DNA of 64,000 nucleotides from the NCBI GenBank assembly GCA_949318235.1, contig OX439127.1, positions 23,544,291 to 23,608,290 on the forward strand. Direction: 5' to 3'. This document shows, piece after piece, positions 1 through 15,399 of this stretch. The DNA comes from Ecdyonurus torrentis. Its lineage: Eukaryota > Arthropoda > Insecta > Ephemeroptera > Heptageniidae. The position numbers were made by a program, and so were the translations under genes. Within the stretch, counting starts at the first letter, position 1; each line of letters begins with the position of its first letter. A model generated the notes under the pieces. It searched no databases. It had not been told where the DNA came from and was given only the letters and a program-made list of their open reading frames with translations.

Positions 1-179
1 CTGGAATCCTAAATTATTATTATTTGTAATTTGGATCCAAAAATATATATTTTACATGTTAACAACGTTATGCAGCTAGAGAAATAAGTTATTATTTTTC
101 TTTAATACACGACATTAAAATTTGGTCACGTTATTCGGCAAGATAATTTTACAAATTTGTCTGGAGATATTAGTTGCAA

Positions 180-640
180 ACAACAGATGGCCCCCTCTAT
201 GTTCTCCTTTACTCCCCTTTCCCTTAGTCCTTCTAACTCTAATCTCAGCCGTGGAGGCGAAGAGCTGAGAAACTAACATAAGCTTGTCTTGTATTCCTCT
301 ATGCTAACTTGTAGTGTATGTAAATTACAAGCAGCTAGAAGCAAAGCAGGCGCACCACTGCAGGCCCACAGCAAAGCAGCCCGGCAGAGCAACCAACCAA
401 CGACCAAGTTTCCTCCACCTCCTTGCTCCTCCAAGCCGAGTTTCTCTTCTTTTTATGAAGATACTGCTGCTACTGCTGCTGCTACCCCCAACGCGATGAG
501 CATCATAATAAGTGCGAAATGGCGAAAATCAGTCCCATTAGCATTCCTAACATCCCCTACATTTGCCGCCCCTTTCTACCCACAGTCTTGCTTGCCTGCT
601 CGCCCACTCCTTGATGACTTTCTCTCCAAGTTCTCTCTCT
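180..640. other. Mixed-composition GC-richer island
   Basis: This stretch is clearly richer in G+C and in complex sequence than its AT-rich surroundings. It holds CTG/CTA trinucleotides around 467-483 and pyrimidine blocks. A good-looking splice acceptor (pyrimidine tract ending CCCACAG) falls at 585. A 164-codon frame (289-783, +) crosses it but ends inside the TA repeat and resembles no family I know. It could be an unrecognised exon, a 5' untranslated region or a regulatory island. I cannot choose between these from the sequence. Confidence 0.35.
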
Positions 641-662
641 CTCTCTCTTTCTCTCTCACTCT
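631..662. repeat. Imperfect (CT)n tract
   Basis: Short CT dinucleotide tract with CTTT interruptions, at the edge of the 180-640 island. Confidence 0.85.
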
Positions 663-699
663 CTTCGTGCCCAACTACCTAACATTACCTGCCCTAGTG

Positions 700-726
<27 letters not shown>
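700..726. repeat. (TA)n microsatellite
   Basis: Perfect TA repeat of about 13 units, followed by GTATGTACATAC, a degenerate TGTA-type tail. Confidence 0.9.
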
Positions 727-733
<7 letters not shown>

Positions 734-1775
734 CATACACCCACATCCACCCAACTTACGTTATGTCTCTGTGCACGAGTTAAGCTTACATAAGGTACTG
801 TAACGCTAACTTTGTACCTTGAGATGGAAGGGATTGTCTGGCTACCAAGTTTTATACTGTTGCCTTTCTAGAAGCTCTCATTTACCGCATTAATGTTGAA
901 CCTCTGTTTGCATAAGCTTTGGTTACAATTTTCACTACCAAAGCTACCAATGACCGAGTGTGTAATATAAGATAATAGCATAACCATAAATTTTATATAA
1001 ACGTTCCAAATTTTATTGTTTAATTTGAATTGCTATAAAATAAAATATTCTCGGAACAAAGTAATTACAAAATTTTGGATCATTATAATTAATATGAAAA
1101 GGTCCCAAATATATATATTTTTTCGAATAATAGCGTCATAATATAAAGGTCTCTCTCTTTCTCTCCCTCTCACTTTTATCACTCTTTTCTATATATTTTT
1201 TTCTTCTTTCAAAATTAAGCCATATTTCTGATCATCAACAATCTCGTTAATTCGTGGCAAAGAAATTAAGAATAACGTATTATATATATATATATACACT
1301 TACTTGAATCATTGTTGGTTGGCGTGCTGAAAAGCAAGTAAATTTCCTTTGTGAAAGTTTCTATATTGTATGCACAGTTTCGTAATTACAAGTTTATATA
1401 AGTAAATTATAACGAATATTATTTCTGAATATTTTATCGCATCTGATAGGTAACATATTATTAGACCTAGTTTACATATATATAGTCAAATAATATGGAC
1501 TAACTATTAAAGTTAAATTTGTTTTTCTTAAGTTAACTATAACTTAAATTCAATATTATAGTTAAATTAATTGTATTTGTTTAGAAGTTTATAAATTTGC
1601 TTAAAAATTATAGCCTTTTGATTACAACATTTGAGTTTACTAATTCTATGTATACTCTCTTCTATTCATCGTTCTTGGCTTAGCGTGCCATACGTCGTTG
1701 TGAATTAGTTAACTAATAACTTATTGACACATTTTGAATAAATACATTTACTTAAAGATAGAAAGTAGAGCAATG

Positions 1776-1813
<38 letters not shown>
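1776..1813 (+). repeat. Poly(A) run, 38 nt
   Basis: Uninterrupted 38-nt A run followed by GCAGCAGCAACAACA. The open frame crossing it is a poly-Lys artefact. No SINE or LINE body is recognisable upstream. Confidence 0.95.
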
Positions 1814-1814
<1 letters not shown>

Positions 1815-1994
1815 CAGCAGCAACAACATAATAGTTTGTTCATCATTAATAAAGGGATACTGGCCTCAAAAAACTTAATCAAAAACGTAAAATTCATGAA
1901 GTGGGACCACTATTCATATACAGTCATATTAAGTCCTTCAACTCTTTACAAGTTAGTGCTAAAAAACTATAAAGTAGGCAACTTTAGGAATTCA

Positions 1995-2002
1995 TGACGT
2001 CA
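1995..2002. promoter_or_regulatory. CRE-like palindrome TGACGTCA
   Basis: Perfect 8-bp CREB/ATF-type palindrome, here inside ATGACGTCAT. It is one of five perfect copies noticed in the window. Function is inferred from the motif only. Confidence 0.35.
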
Positions 2003-3003
2003 TCAATTTTGGGTTTACAATAGAAATTGTAGCACGGGTTACCTACTTTACAAGTTTTCTCCCCAATTTGTGAGAGTACTGAAGGGATAAGGGGCAAAAT
2101 ATGTGTATTTAATTTATAATAGTTCTATCTCATAATTTATCATTGAGGTGATTTTTTTTTTTTAAGCCAGTAACTCTATAAGTTTACAATATGAAATGCT
2201 TAATTTGTATTCGTTATTACATTATTCATAACCCTTACACATTCCTTGAATACCACAAAATATTATAAGTCATGTTGTTTTAAAAAATTTATTAATCACT
2301 GATTTGAAAATTTGTGTTATGCAGATCATAATTCTTCATTATTTTATACTTATATTTAAACAAATAATAAATTATATTTCCATTTTCACAGAAAGTAAAC
2401 ATTTCATACGTATGCAATATAATATAAAGTACCAACATTAAAATTTTATGAAATAATTTTTCAGTATATATTATAGTGACAATATTATTATTTGTATATA
2501 AAAAAAGTATACTACAATTTACTATATAATAAAGCCTTAAACCTTAAAAAAATGATAATAAAATAGTTAACATTTTAATGCTAGCGTTTATATTATATAA
2601 TATAAAAGTACGTTTAAAGCATATGGCTTTACTTTTATGTTAAAATAAAGTAATTGATCTTGTGGACATATAATAATAATATATTTTGATGAATATATAA
2701 CGACCAATAAAATTGATAATGATAAAATAATTGCAACCACATGATGACAGAAATTTTAAAGTAAAAATATGAGAGAGGGTATTTTAATATATAAATATAT
2801 TATATAAAGTTTAATATAATATAACATCTTATATATATATGATGATAGTGTATACTGTAGTATTACAGTGGTTGTAACTGAGACCCATTATTTGTACATT
2901 ATTCTAGGCATGTTTCTTCTTGACCCGGCCTTTCCTTACACTATGCTGTATCTAGACCCCGTCCACAACTAAGTATACCCCTTATACTACACCCACCTAA
3001 CCC

Positions 3004-3006
<3 letters not shown>

Positions 3007-3090
<84 letters not shown>
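3007..3090. repeat. (TA)n microsatellite, about 84 bp
   Basis: Perfect TA dinucleotide array, flanked on the left by pyrimidine-rich sequence and on the right by AATATGATACG. Confidence 0.97.
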
Positions 3091-3095
<5 letters not shown>

Positions 3096-4470
3096 GATAC
3101 GTATGTACAAGGGGCCTACCAAGTTTGATCTAAGGATGTTACTTTATTTAACATGCAAGAAACGTTCTTAACACCAAAGTAAGAGCGGCTGGCTAAGGTC
3201 TTAGTGCACAGTAAGGAAACGAACAAGCTATATAGGCAGGCAGGAGGGTTATATAGTCAAGTTAACCACCATGCACGTTGCTTTTACTCGACTTATATCC
3301 CTCTTCGCGTGCGTCCCAGCAACATCTGACTGGACTTCACAACTAACAATAAATTGTATTGCCAACAAACACACTCTTAAATATAAATATATATATATAT
3401 ATATATGGTCTTTTCACTTCTAAAAACTAAATTAATGATAATTTAATTTTTATAACATACAATTAGGTTAAAGTTGTTGCTGTTGTTTACTTTTATTTTT
3501 TACGTTTGAAGTATTATTGTAAAATTATTTTCATTATTAAATGTAGAAACGAAATAGGAAACCAAAGTAAGTTATGATTAATTTTTTAATAAAAAATAAA
3601 GAAGATATTAAATTATAGTAATATTATATTTTTAGCATGAAAATTAAGTCAGCAGTCTTGTTGAAAATCTTGAATGATTTAAAACTTTATATAATTTCTT
3701 TATAATAAATTTAGTGAGGTTTCTTTCGTTTTAAAATAATAAATTACTTTTTTTTTGTATACAATCTCACAATTTTAGAATATAATAAATACTTTATCGT
3801 AAACAAAAAGTATTGAACAAAATGCTTTTGAAATATCAATTTCATCTTGAAGTTTGAAAGATAAAGTTTTTTTTTCTTCCAGAAAGCAAGTAAACAGATA
3901 GAATTTTCTTTTGCGTTAAGTTTGCATGCATGCATAAAAGACACCACAAATCTCCCAGCCCTCTGTATGGACTTGCTATAAATTTACTGCCGACAATCGA
4001 GAATAAATTTACTCGGCTGCCGCATCAGACGACGGTCACAAAGACTCTAGTTTTGCATTTACTAGAAAAAGATTTCAACTCAGGAAAAAAATAAACTATC
4101 GTTTCTCAATATTCTATCTCGACTAAATTTAAGTTGAAAAATTTGAATAAGAAAAAAAAAAAAAAAAAAAAAAAAAACTTCTATGCTATAGAGAAAAAGT
4201 ATTATCACCAATATTTATTATTAGTTCTTTCACGAAAATTTCATAAATTAAGTTATAATGTATATTCTTTCCATATAATATTTTAATAAAATTTAAAGCA
4301 TCGATTTAATCAATATTAATTTTATAACAGTAATATGTCTTTTAAGTAGCATTTTACACTTTATTCCTTTTATATGTAAGAAGCTTACATAAGTTTTTTG
4401 TATGTCTGTGGTTTTTTTCTTCATAAAGTTTGAACGGTGAGGCTAATGTGATTTTGATAGCAGGTAAAGT
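3091..4470. other. AT-rich non-coding stretch
   Basis: No gene seen. It includes a slightly GC-richer patch at 3170-3330 with a GGCAGGCAGGAGGG run, a short TA tract at 3387-3406 and the poly(A) run at 4152-4177. Confidence 0.65.
4152..4177 (+). repeat. Poly(A) run, 26 nt
   Basis: Uninterrupted A run with no retroposon body recognised upstream. Confidence 0.95.
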
Positions 4471-4478
4471 TTAGTAGT

Positions 4479-4559
<81 letters not shown>

Positions 4560-4640
4560 GCGTGCTTTCTTGTCATGAGCATACGGAAAAGCAGGGTGTG
4601 TGTGGAAGAGAGAGTGAGTGTGAGAGAAAGAAAGAGAGAG

Positions 4641-4704
<64 letters not shown>
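4471..4704. repeat. (TAG)n plus two (GA)n arrays
   Basis: A (TAG)n stretch runs directly into a perfect GA array (about 4488-4558). After 90 bp of variant GA/GTGA sequence a second perfect GA array follows (about 4647-4704). The minus-strand frames here are poly-Ser/Leu translations of the repeat. Confidence 0.95.
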
Positions 4705-4708
<4 letters not shown>

Positions 4709-4987
4709 GGGGAACTCAAGAGATTTGATATCGGCAAGTGAAGCCTCAAATCCCGGTAAAGCTGTCCCATGAAGTCCCACGAGTCAAGTATAAAAAATAT
4801 CAAGAGAAAAAAATTGAAGAGAAAAATTCATATTGACATTTTGTCATGTCAAAATATTTCAACCTGTAAAAGTGTTAGGATCAAACAGTTTTTCTTTCTC
4901 CCCTCTTGCATTCGGATCGTTTTATTTTATTTTCTTATACATGTACAATTCATCTAATAACAGAGATTTATATTTTAGGTTGTCCCC

Positions 4988-5609
<622 letters not shown>

Positions 5610-6176
5610 TTACCCGTTATTTAATATTAAGAATAATAATAAAATTGAAGATCATCAGAAATATGATATTTAAGGATATAATAAAATATTTCATTAGTTA
5701 CAATGAAATTTTATTTATGAAACAGAAAGAAACCTTTCATTTACAGATTGTTACTGTACCTGTTTTTAAGCAAAGGTTAGTAACTCAACTCGTCAAAGCA
5801 ACACTCTCCTCTGATCGTATGACTTTTTGTTACTAGCGTATAATGTATTATTTCTTTGCAATTGACAAAATGAATCAATATTATATGAAAATAATGAAAT
5901 TAAAATAATATAAATAACAGAAGAGGGACCTTAAAACATGGGGATAAAAAAGAGGCTTTTTATGTATTGAAAATAAACGTTAATTTAATTAAAAGGTAAA
6001 ATTATTCTCCTTTTTTATTTTATTTTTCTTCTTTCATAAAACTTTTATTTCATTGAATCTTTTCAAGTGCGATTCTGTGGCTTTTTTGTTTTTTTCAAAA
6101 TTAATTTAATTTTCCTTTTGCTTTGAAATTCAAAACTTTTATTAGTTGTTGGGTAACAAGAGAAAGAAAAAAATGC

Positions 6177-6203
6177 AAAAAAAAAAAAAAAAAAAAAAAA
6201 AAA
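6177..6203 (+). repeat. Poly(A) run, 27 nt
   Basis: Uninterrupted 27-nt A run, one of six homopolymers of exactly this length in the window. Confidence 0.95.
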
Positions 6204-6606
6204 TGTACTAGTGGACAGAAAGAGTAAAGGGGACGAGAACCGACTGGAACGGGGGAGTAATGTTGGATATTTACGATTGAGTCATAAAACATAAAAAATT
6301 TTATGGTTATATTACGTGTAAATCATTATTGGGTTTGACATGTTTGTGTTACAATGCTTGAGCATAGAAACATGCTATACTATTATATCATGATGTAACT
6401 CGACCCTTTCAAGACTTTATGTGATGTGTATAGTGTATATATTTATAGCTTATACGTACTAATATATATAATAATATGGTATACATAAATAAGCCAATAG
6501 AGAGTTTGGAGAAAGCGTTATAAAATGCTAAATGAATAGAGTTGCAAGTACATCTTTATAGCATGTGAGTTTTGATTTCATGTAGTCAGGGAAACTCCTT
6601 ACTTGG

Positions 6607-6661
6607 AAGAGTGAGAGAGAAAGAGAAAGAGAGAGTGAGAGAGAGAGAGAGAGAGAGAGAC
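6607..6661. repeat. Imperfect (GA)n tract
   Basis: GA array with AAAGA and GTGA interruptions in its first half and about 22 pure bases at its end. Confidence 0.9.
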
Positions 6662-7263
6662 TGTAAATAAAGAACAGAATAAGGACAGTTACGTATATCT
6701 AAAAAAAAAAGTTGACAAGTTTAATAGTTTGCTTCCATTTGAATTGGATTCTGTATTTTTCATAATTTAACAGAATAATTCCAAAGGACAGATAAAAGAT
6801 CCAAGTCAAAACATTTAAAATTTAAAATTATGTTATGCTGTTAAGTTATGTTTTATTTTCACCATATTTCAATGAATAGTTGAGAGATTTAGTGTAAAAA
6901 TAAAAACTACTATTTTGCTCTTGCTATATCAGTTAGGTTAAGAACATACAATTATCAGGAATAAGACTAAATATTTAAACTAAAAGATATCAAATAATAA
7001 ACTTTTTATTATTATTATTCCAAAATTATAAAAAAATAAATTAACTAAAAAAATAATTGTTGAACTATTTTTTGCCACAATAAAACTTTGTTTAATATTT
7101 AAAATAATTAACACTGAAAATTGTATTTTAAATTTTAATAAAATTTCATATTTTAATACAATATTTCAATCCTTAAAAATCTACTCTTTTTACCTTCATA
7201 CTTTATATAGTATTATTAACTTTTATGGTTACAACTTGGCGTTGACATTATTAAAATTTTAAA

Positions 7264-7296
7264 AATATATTTTCCCTGCTTTTTATTAGGTATGGG
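7264..7296 (+). promoter_or_regulatory. Candidate recursive splice site
   Basis: A pyrimidine-rich tract (TTTTCCCTGCTTTTTATTAG) is followed directly by GTATGG. An acceptor AG thus abuts a donor GT at 7289/7290. This is the architecture of a zero-length exon, as known for ratchet splicing in long insect introns. The donor half is only fair, so confidence is low. Confidence 0.2.
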
Positions 7297-9136
7297 CCTA
7301 TAGTTAAATAACTTTATACTCATGCATGGTATATTATACACAAATTTTATGGATGTATAGTATTAAAATGTTGTATTATATAGTTAAAAAAATCTTTTGG
7401 GTTAAAAATTATGGTAACTATATAATGAAAATGAAATAATAAGGCATTTCTAAAACAATGTATATGGTCCCTTTATATAATTTAATTATACATTATTATG
7501 TAATTAACATTACTCCTTACAAAATTCCTTATATTGACAAGTTAATTACAATGTGACGACAACAATTGCTGTATTGTTTAATATAAATATATATATTATA
7601 CAAGAATATACTTGTTTACTATAGTTATACATTATATAAGTAAAAGAAAAGAATAAAGAAATAGCTATACAAATATATGTATATATATGCGTATATTATA
7701 CAAAACAAAATATTACATTGTTCATACAAGAAAATAGATTATTGTGTTACGTATGCATGTATGTCTCGACAATGGGAAAATGTTATTTCGTATTCATAGG
7801 AACAGGCATGGCGTAGCAAAAGTCCCTGAGGAAACTTTCCTCCTTCCCTCCATACCTTTAACTCCCTAAGGAATCAAAAGTTTCAGGCTGACCAATGTAA
7901 ATTTCAAACCTTAACTTACATATATAATGAGACTTGTACGTCGTAACTTTTAGAATGACGTAATGTCACTTTATGTTATACCAAAAAGTGAGCAAAGCTA
8001 TTATTATTATTATTATACTAATTCATTATTGAAAATATAAGACAAATTTCTTTATGTGACAAGAATAAAAATATATATTTTCAATTGGATAGAAAAAAAA
8101 ATGTCATATAGAATTGTGAAAAATTAGAATTGAATTGGACGTCTCTAAGGGATATTTTAGTGGTCAATAGAATTTGACTTGTGTCACAAATCATTTATTA
8201 CAATTTTTCAAGATTGTTTGTGACTTTTCAAATATGAAAAGTTTTTTTTTTTTTTTTATTAAAAGTAGATTCAAAGATATAAATGGAAGACCTTTTCTTT
8301 ATCAAAAATGTTTTACAAGCTTATATTACAAACATACTTCATGTACTAAAATAAACATTTAAATAGGCATTTCAATTTGAATAATGTGATTGGTAACTTT
8401 TTTGTGTTTTTTTACTTGAAGTATGCTTGCTTTTTATTTCTAACTTTTAAGGTATGCAACTTTGTAGTAGAAGTCTTGCATATTTTTTAAATATCATATT
8501 TGTAATTAAGAAGTAATCAATTGATAAGAAAATGCGTGATGCATAAAAAAACGTAAAAACAACAACTCTTATTTGACTGGAAAACTCAAACGTAGTGAAG
8601 TAGTGCCAATAATTTCTACTATAAATAGGCTCTTTGTTACATATTATTATCATGTTAAGTATTATTTATTTCATGAATTCAAATATATTCAGATATTTTG
8701 TTTCTATTTTATTATTTATTTTTATACAAGAAAAAAAAGGGGACAACTTTTTTTTATACGACTTTATGCTCACTCATTACAAATTAGCCCATTTCTTAGA
8801 TTCATCTTCTTGTATAATGTATCGATTTTACAAACTCTGTACCCCATTATACATTTATGGGATTTTTTTTACCAATTTTTTATAGTGAAAAGGCGACTAG
8901 AACAAAAACGTCAAGGAAAACAATTAAACTTTCAAAATTAACAAGTGTTAACCAGCCCCGGGCAATAGTTGGAAAGGAATGACCGAGTGTTTTTGCATTT
9001 GTAAGTCAGACGTAGCCAGTACAAAGACGAGAACGAAAGTGATGTAAAATTATATAAGATTTAATAAATATTTAATTTTTTAGAAATGCAAATATTCAAG
9101 AGTGCAGTAACGATAGCTCGCGTCGTTTACTGAGAT

Positions 9137-9138
<2 letters not shown>

Positions 9139-9194
<56 letters not shown>
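9139..9194. repeat. (GA)n microsatellite, 56 bp
   Basis: Perfect GA array preceded by a GC-richer stretch (about 8950-9130) that carries CCCCGGG and TAGCTCGCGTCG. Confidence 0.96.
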
Positions 9195-9198
<4 letters not shown>

Positions 9199-11500
9199 CT
9201 AGCTTCAACATTTATTACGAAAAATTAGTTACTTTTTAAAATGTATGTAAATATATTAATATTCCATTATCAAAGATATTATGCTATATTATAATGTATA
9301 GGGTGATTCTATACTGGAGCAGATAAATACATTAAGGACAAACTTTAATTTTAGCTTTTTTATCTTGAACTAACGTGTTTGTAAAATTTTATTATCTTTC
9401 TAGCTCATTCTAACCTGTGAAAAACAACAATAGTTCATAAGTAATATTTGTTAATTTTGAATTTGCGATAACTAACATTTTTCTTATACTACTCAATGTT
9501 ATTTACTGCTCAAGTATGGCGTCGATGCGCAAGATTAAATCAGAAACCACCCAATAGTCTACCTTATAGTCAAAGCCAACATCAATGCATCTAAACTGTT
9601 AATTAATTCACTTAATTAAAATGAAAATATATTTAAAATACTCCACTCACCCCTGAGAAATATAACCTCAATATTAATATCTTTGTCTTTCATTGTTTTG
9701 CATTACAGATAATTTTATGAGAAACAATTTTCTTCGTATAGTTTCTTAATTACTTTCCCGTACCTGTTTATAAATATATATAAATCATTTAATCTTTGGT
9801 ATTGTTCCGTGGTGAAGGATAAAATGGAGTATCGCTAAATATAAAATTTGTGATAGTTAACGTATTTCATGAAAACATTCCATTTCCAGATATTCCTTTG
9901 TCTCTTACTTTTCTTATTCTCTCGTCAGAGAAACTGATTGAAAAAAATAAGTGAGAGAAGAAAAATTCCATTCACAATATTCTCCCTTTGAAAAGCGCGT
10001 TAGTCATTTGTCTCAAGGTGTTCATTTAAGAGAAAAACAATTGACTTTTGTGTTTTTATTCAATTTTTCGACATAAAAATTACTTTTTAAAGTAAAAAAA
10101 ATAAAAAAGATTATTTTTTTTTCCAAACTTAAATTAGTTTTCGTGGATTGAAAATTAAAATCAATATCTCAAAGGGAACAATTGTTTTAAAAGCAATGAA
10201 GTTGATGACTTTTTTTCTTTCTTTCTTTCAGTTTTTACATGATTTATGTTCGAAGCTAAAAATAATTAAAAATTACGAAGGGAAAAAAGTAAGAAAGATA
10301 TCTGGTTTGACAACAAACATGATTAATTTTTATAAAAAAATGCACTAAATTAATTTAAGAATGCTTTTCTTGCTTATTTATGTTCCTATCGTATGTCAAT
10401 ATTTCTATATATTTTTACTAAAACAATATTTTTAAATAATAAAAAATACATAAAATTAAATAATTTTAGAATTTTAAATCTTGAAAATATATGCATATAT
10501 TATTATACAGAAAATAAAGAAAATAGTTAGGGGTATATTGCTTGACGATGATTTTAGAGCTGCGTGTGTGAAGTACATATCTAACAATACCCAACAATCC
10601 CCCTCGTGTATTAACTGCATTAGCTTTCTTTCTCCCTTTTCTTTAACGTACCCTATAGCTATCATTCCTACATACAAGTTTACATATGTAAATAAGATAC
10701 GTGGGATAACATTTTAGTATGTAATATACTTAATTAGTTATAATAAAATATTTTTATATAAAAAAAATACATACTATCTGTAAAATAAGAAATTACAAGT
10801 GTCATTTTTCAAATTCATTCTATTCAAATATAAAACTACGTAAATAAGCAAACATGATTAAAAGTATTTCCTGCTTTTTCTGTTAGCTATTGATAAGAAT
10901 TCTTTAAAAAAATATGTACTATACTTTTTTTTTATTCTTTACTAAAAAAAAGTATTAAATTGATAAAATAAAATGATTGATGACTGAACGTATAGTAAAG
11001 TTAAAAAAAAAAATGTAATGACATTACCCTTATGCTTCATATCATATTTTTATTATAATACATACTTAAGTGTGAAAAAAAAAAGTATAAGGTGATATAG
11101 TGTATAATAAAGTTAAAAGTTAAAAAAATTTAAATTTCATTTTTAAATTTTGTGTACACCTGCGTTAAAATGATTTGATCAACCATCAAGTTTGTTGTGG
11201 ACTTAAGACGCATTAAACTAGACAATTTAGTAAAAGCAAACTCCCCTAAAATAAAAGTAGAGTTTCTTTAAAAAAAAAAAAATTGTATTACCCCCTCTCC
11301 TCGTATATTGTAAACAAGTAGAGATGTATTAATTTTTAAAGAGATTTAGAGTGATCACTGAGTTAATAAACCATAATTTAAAAAAATATTAAAGTAAAAT
11401 TTAAATGTATAAGTTTTGTTTATTAATTTTTAATTACTATTTTGCAAATTTGTTTATAAGTTACTTCTATGTTACTAGACTTTTCAATTTTATTTTAACT
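9195..11500. other. AT-rich non-coding stretch
   Basis: No gene supported. The frame at 10148-10348 contains one candidate 57-nt exon (separate entry). Short poly(A) and poly(T) runs only. Confidence 0.6.
10232..10288 (+). other. Possible 57-nt exon (weak)
   Basis: A strong pyrimidine tract (CTTTCTTTCTTTCAG) ends at 10231 and a GTAAGA donor starts at 10289. The 57 bases between are open in the frame of 10148-10348 and would add 19 residues (FLHDLCSKLK...) in phase. Its base composition equals that of the flanks and I recognise no family. Acceptor-donor pairs arise easily by chance in such DNA. Confidence 0.12.
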
Positions 11501-11515
11501 CTGGAAACCAAGAAA

Positions 11516-11633
11516 ATATATATTTCTTCGTTTTTGAATATATAAAATGAATTATATGAAAGTTACATTTACATTATATATATATATATAATGTAACTTT
11601 CATATAATTCATTTTATATATTCAAAAACGAAG

Positions 11634-11643
<10 letters not shown>
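11516..11643. repeat. Perfect 53-bp inverted repeat
   Basis: The left arm (11516-11568) and right arm (11591-11643) are exact reverse complements over 53 bp. They are separated by 22 bp that are themselves palindromic around a TA run. The unique core of each arm contains TTCTTCGTTTTTGAATATAT and its complement. No terminal motif or flanking duplication marks it as a transposon. It looks like a templated inverted duplication at a TA tract, or a fold-back assembly artefact. Confidence 0.93.

Positions 11644-11685
<42 letters not shown>
11644..11685. repeat. (TA)n microsatellite
   Basis: Perfect TA array continuing directly from the right arm of the inverted repeat. Confidence 0.95.
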
Positions 11686-11689
<4 letters not shown>

Positions 11690-11726
11690 TTATAAATACA
11701 AATTAAAATCTTAAATGTATAATATC

Positions 11727-11728
<2 letters not shown>

Positions 11729-11813
<85 letters not shown>
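11729..11813. repeat. Compound (TA)n(TG)n microsatellite
   Basis: TA units (to about 11764) pass without a break into about 23 TG units (to about 11811). Confidence 0.97.
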
Positions 11814-13140
<1,327 letters not shown>

Positions 13141-13480
13141 TTTTTTATTATGAAACGCTCTGACAAAAAAAAACATTGCTCAAGAAAAGTTAGAGAACCA
13201 TGAAAGTGGGAATAAAATATTATTATGATATGAATAATGATTAACTAAAACAAACAATTATTTTTTTTATCCAGTATAATTATATAAAAGTCTTAATTTT
13301 AGTGCCTATTCAAGATGGTTAAATATAGCATAAATATATATTTAAAAAATATTTTGGATACAACTTTTTGTTATTTAAATTTTACCACTGTTGGTTGCTC
13401 TCATGAGAATATGAGAATAGCTTTGTGTAAATTTTTAAATCGGAACAGCGTAATACACTTTGTGCAAAGTATTCTGTATG

Positions 13481-13484
<4 letters not shown>

Positions 13485-13579
<95 letters not shown>

Positions 13580-13580
13580 G
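13485..13580. repeat. (TA)n microsatellite
   Basis: TA array with AAATA and TTTATA interruptions near its right end. Confidence 0.95.
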
Positions 13581-13990
13581 CTGTCGTTACTCATATAAAT
13601 AAATCATATGAGTCTAAAAATAGAGCAAACAGAAAAAAATAACTCACATGTTTTAATTTTTTTTTTATTTAATCTTTGAATTGTCTGAATATGATACTGT
13701 ATACGGAATATGACTATGTAACTATTGAAAATATAACTTTTATATACTTGCATACTTGATTAGTTTTAATTGCCTAAAGTAATATTCTATTCCCAATCAT
13801 ATTGCAAAAGTAACAAGTATCATCGAGTACATGCAGTAAAGTTTTTAAAACAGAAATGACAATTTTCAAACTAGAAAAAAAAAATTTAGTTTGAAAAAGT
13901 TTGAGTAACAATCCTGCTTACTCAAAAATGTATTCAATTTCTTAACAGTAACGTTGTATTCGTAAGAAAAACTTACAAAAAAGAAGAAGG

Positions 13991-14017
13991 AAAAAAAAAA
14001 AAAAAAAAAAAAAAAAA
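13991..14017 (+). repeat. Poly(A) run, 27 nt
   Basis: Uninterrupted A run, preceded by AAGAAGAAGG. Confidence 0.95.
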
Positions 14018-14611
14018 GACAGGGGAAAAAATGAGATATTAAAAAGTTTCCCATGGAAAATGCACTCCTGGTCTGTAGCACACAAATAAAACAAACAGAA
14101 AACTTCAAACTTTAGACAACTTTTTTTAGTCAATATTTTCTTCCTCTCTAAATATTACAGAAAAAGTGCTTTAAATGAGGTTTGACTCGATTTTTCCCAT
14201 CACATAAATCGTAGAAATATAAAAACATCAGACAATATGTCTGTTTATGTTATATTATTGACACTAATAGCATAATATCAATATTGGTATCATTTCCATT
14301 TCATTTCTACGCTGTTACTTGTCAATCCACCAAATTTGGTTTCGTCTATTTTGTCAGTTTTATGAAAATAAGAAAAAAGCTTTTTTATGGACTTCATTCA
14401 AAAACATTTGAGTTAAAAACTTTATGACCTTGAAAACCTTGATGATGTGCAACATAAGATAACTGAAAAATGTATCAAATTTTACATTGCATATTACCAT
14501 AATAAATAAAAGTACAGTGAAACAAAGATAATTAACAAATTAATGCAATTAATACTCATGTGACGTTCACAATACTTTATGTTACGGTCCACAAACACAA
14601 TTAGCCTTGCA

Positions 14612-14638
14612 TTTTTTTTTTTTTTTTTTTTTTTTTTT
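14612..14638 (-). repeat. Poly(T) run, 27 nt
   Basis: Uninterrupted T run (poly(A) on the minus strand). No retroposon body recognised on the right side. Confidence 0.95.
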
Positions 14639-15399
14639 GAAATGACAAGCTACTTTCAAATTTCATTATTTATGCTGCATCTACTGTATTTCATTATTGC
14701 ATAAATGCTGCTACATTTAAACATCATAAAGAACTATACTTTACAAAACATTATTTATGCAATGTTACATAGTTATGTTACGTATGTATGTTACATACAG
14801 TAATTATGTTACGTATTATGAACGAATATTGGTAAAATTAGACAAGAATAATTATTATATTTTTATTTTTCTCCAAATTATAAAAGGAAAAAAGGAAAAT
14901 TGTCAAAACATACAGACAATTTTAATTCAAACAATCAAAATTGACTTGCATGAAATGCAGTAAAACATTGCATACATACACACACATTATTTAGTCATTG
15001 AGTTTGTGTTATTGCTTACTAAATGCTTGGTGCTCATCTGGTGCTCACCTGTTTTTTAATTTGTTATGCTGAAAATTTTAAATATGAGTTATTTGTATTG
15101 CTCTGAATATAAAAAAAGTTTAGAATAACTTGTTCAAAGTTAACTTAATTGAAAATATTACTTGGAAAAATTGTATAAACGTATTTTTACTTGTTTTCTT
15201 ATTCTTTAAGAAAATACATCTCAAATATTGACTTTGCTTACAAAAAATTTTATATGTTGGTGCTGTAAATGCGATTGTTTATTTGTAATTAAAAGTTTTT
15301 GTAATATTGATCATTGGACTTACAATCATCGTCACAGGTAAAAATAGCAATATAAAAGAAAAATAAAATCGAGTTGTAAGGCTTCTTTTTCTCTGTCCC

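Larger units (their letters stand above)
790..3000. other. AT-rich non-coding stretch
   Basis: No gene, RNA or recognisable mobile element seen. It holds short TA runs (1279-1296), a CT-rich patch near 1150, one long poly(A) and a perfect CRE palindrome, listed separately. The end, 2930-3005, is a GC-richer pyrimidine-rich stretch leading into the TA array. Confidence 0.7.

Noticed and set aside
289..783. 164-codon plus-strand frame
   Set aside because: No recognisable domain; it ends in Tyr/Ile and His/Pro translation of the TA and related repeats; composition is explained by the island and microsatellites.
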